Part shown: positions 63,011-64,000 of the stretch, piece after piece
How the letters are laid out: the number at the start of each line of letters is the position of its first letter
Position numbering within the stretch: position 1 is the first letter of the stretch
Assembly: GCA_023078555.1 (NCBI GenBank)
Contig: CM041202.1
Span: forward strand, 3,716,022-3,780,021
DNA length: 64,000 nt
Direction of reading: 5' to 3'
Origin: Ulva prolifera
Taxonomy: Eukaryota > Chlorophyta > Ulvophyceae > Ulvales > Ulvaceae
The notes under the pieces: model-generated
Told to the model about the DNA's origin: nothing
What the model saw: only the letters and a program-made list of their open reading frames with translations
Databases searched by the model: none
Program-made: the position numbers and the translations under genes

Positions 63011-64000
63011 GCTAATTTTGCATTTAGGAGCCCCTGGAGGGTCGCGCCTGTTTCTATGGCCCCGCGCATGGCGCCAGGTGCTCATGTGGTGACGTCTTGG
63101 TCTGAAGTCTGACCATCATGCCTCTACGTCCTGGAACTCAATGTGTACACACTTGTGTGATACCTATTTAAGGCATGAAATATGTACCTCAGTTCAGCAT
63201 ACATCCTCTCCCGTTGGAGCACGTCTCAGCTGACAGACAGCTGTGCATGATTTGTTGTCATTCACCATCGCATCACTCTGCTCATCCAGGTCAGAGCTCT
63301 TCAATCAATTTCAGTCACTTGTATTTAGAGCTATGTTACAATTCTGCGGACCGTATGATCGCAATGTAGCATCGCTATCACTGCCAATGAGCAGCCTCGA
63401 TGGCAACCATATACCATATCCGGCTGCACTAAGATACGATGCTGCCAATCGACATTGTCTGATATAAAAGGAAGAGTCGTCCGCGCCATATGCACGTGTT
63501 GGGTGCTTGTAATCGAAGGTGTCACATCCGTTGAGCTGATGCCTCTTTGATAAGGCAGCTGCAATACACTGTAGCCCAGTGTGGATGTGCGCTGGTGTGC
63601 ATTCGTGGCTGACTGAAGCGGGCTACCAGATTGTCTAACCAGCTATCTCCTCGGTGTCGTGTGGACATCGATTGAAAAAAAAGACGGTGGTTCAGAGCAG
63701 TTGCAATGTGAAGGCCTCCGTGCAGCTGGAAAGCTGGAAATAGTTCGCAGATCGTGCAGCTCATGAATCAATGCTTACTCCACTGAATCCCTGGACTGCC
63801 CTGTGTAGTCTCATCGTTGTATAGTGGGAGGTGGTGAGTAGGCTCGGTGAGTCTCTTGCAACATGTGCATTTTCAGTACATGCACCATATGTGTCCAGTC
63901 TTTCGCAAGGAGGCTACATGAAAGTGAAGCATATTTTAGCTGATAAGTCTCCGGCGTATCCGTGGAATAATTTTATGTGTCGCAGTTGTGTCGCATTGCG
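63011..64000. other. No gene recognised
   Basis: Short frames only, with no repeat, transposon motif or RNA gene that I can support. Confidence 0.4.

Overview
This window is a mobile-element graveyard from a nuclear eukaryotic genome. I see no rRNA, no CRISPR array and no bacterial-style operon. GT-AG introns, LTR retrotransposons with chromodomains, a Helitron, hAT-like elements with 8-bp target duplications, a tRNA-derived SINE and a TRIM (terminal-repeat retrotransposon in miniature) together suggest a green-lineage or other algal/protist genome. The exact taxon cannot be read from the sequence. Only one stretch (about 47.99-48.68 kb) looks like a possible spliced host gene, and I cannot name it.

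Layout, left to right. 0-2.0 kb: minus-strand 5' part of a Helitron Rep/helicase gene, running off the left edge, with a short intron just before the HUH region. 2.4-6.56 kb: a GC-rich higher-order repeat array arranged as an inverted repeat. 7.1-8.3 kb: a hAT-type MITE and a solo LTR, both inside an older LTR remnant. 8657-18721: an essentially complete Ty3/gypsy chromovirus ('gypsy-1') with two LTRs, 5-bp TSD, gag, pol, chromodomain and a novel 3' accessory region; it sits inside a TRIM-family LTR. 19.1-28.7 kb: a decayed relative ('gypsy-3', minus strand) split by a solo LTR, by a SINE that itself holds a TIR transposon that itself holds a solo TRIM LTR, and by an unexplained block of about 5 kb. 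28.7-45.3 kb: a decayed Ty1/copia element ('copia-A', minus) interrupted by a hAT element, by two solo TRIM LTRs and by a 9.7-kb Ty3/gypsy element with a PHD finger ('gypsy-2', 31414-41141). Gypsy-2 is itself interrupted by a copia fragment (38405-40059). 45.3-49.4 kb: mostly unrecognised sequence, with the possible host gene. 49.6-50.4 kb: an uninterrupted (CA)407 microsatellite. 50.7-57.1 kb: an LTR interrupted by a Ty3/gypsy element whose domains are circularly permuted ('gypsy-4'), itself carrying the complete TRIM. 57.1-64 kb: solo LTRs, the 3' half of another gypsy-1 relative ('gypsy-5', minus) with the same accessory region, a Harbinger-like ORF and a TIR-transposon fragment.

Three observations stand out. 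(1) The TRIM family has LTRs containing a tRNA-like block with A-box- and B-box-like motifs, kept in six LTR copies; this would be a tRNA counterpart of the plant Cassandra TRIMs, which carry 5S rRNA promoters. Its PPT and LTR start match those of gypsy-1, suggesting cross-mobilisation. (2) Gypsy-1 and gypsy-5 share an undescribed accessory reading frame between chromodomain and 3' LTR. (3) Gypsy-4 has the order RT(C-part)-RNaseH-INT-chromo-LTR-gag-PR-RT(N-part), as if a one-LTR circle had been captured. All functional statements are inferred from motifs read by eye; no database search was run.
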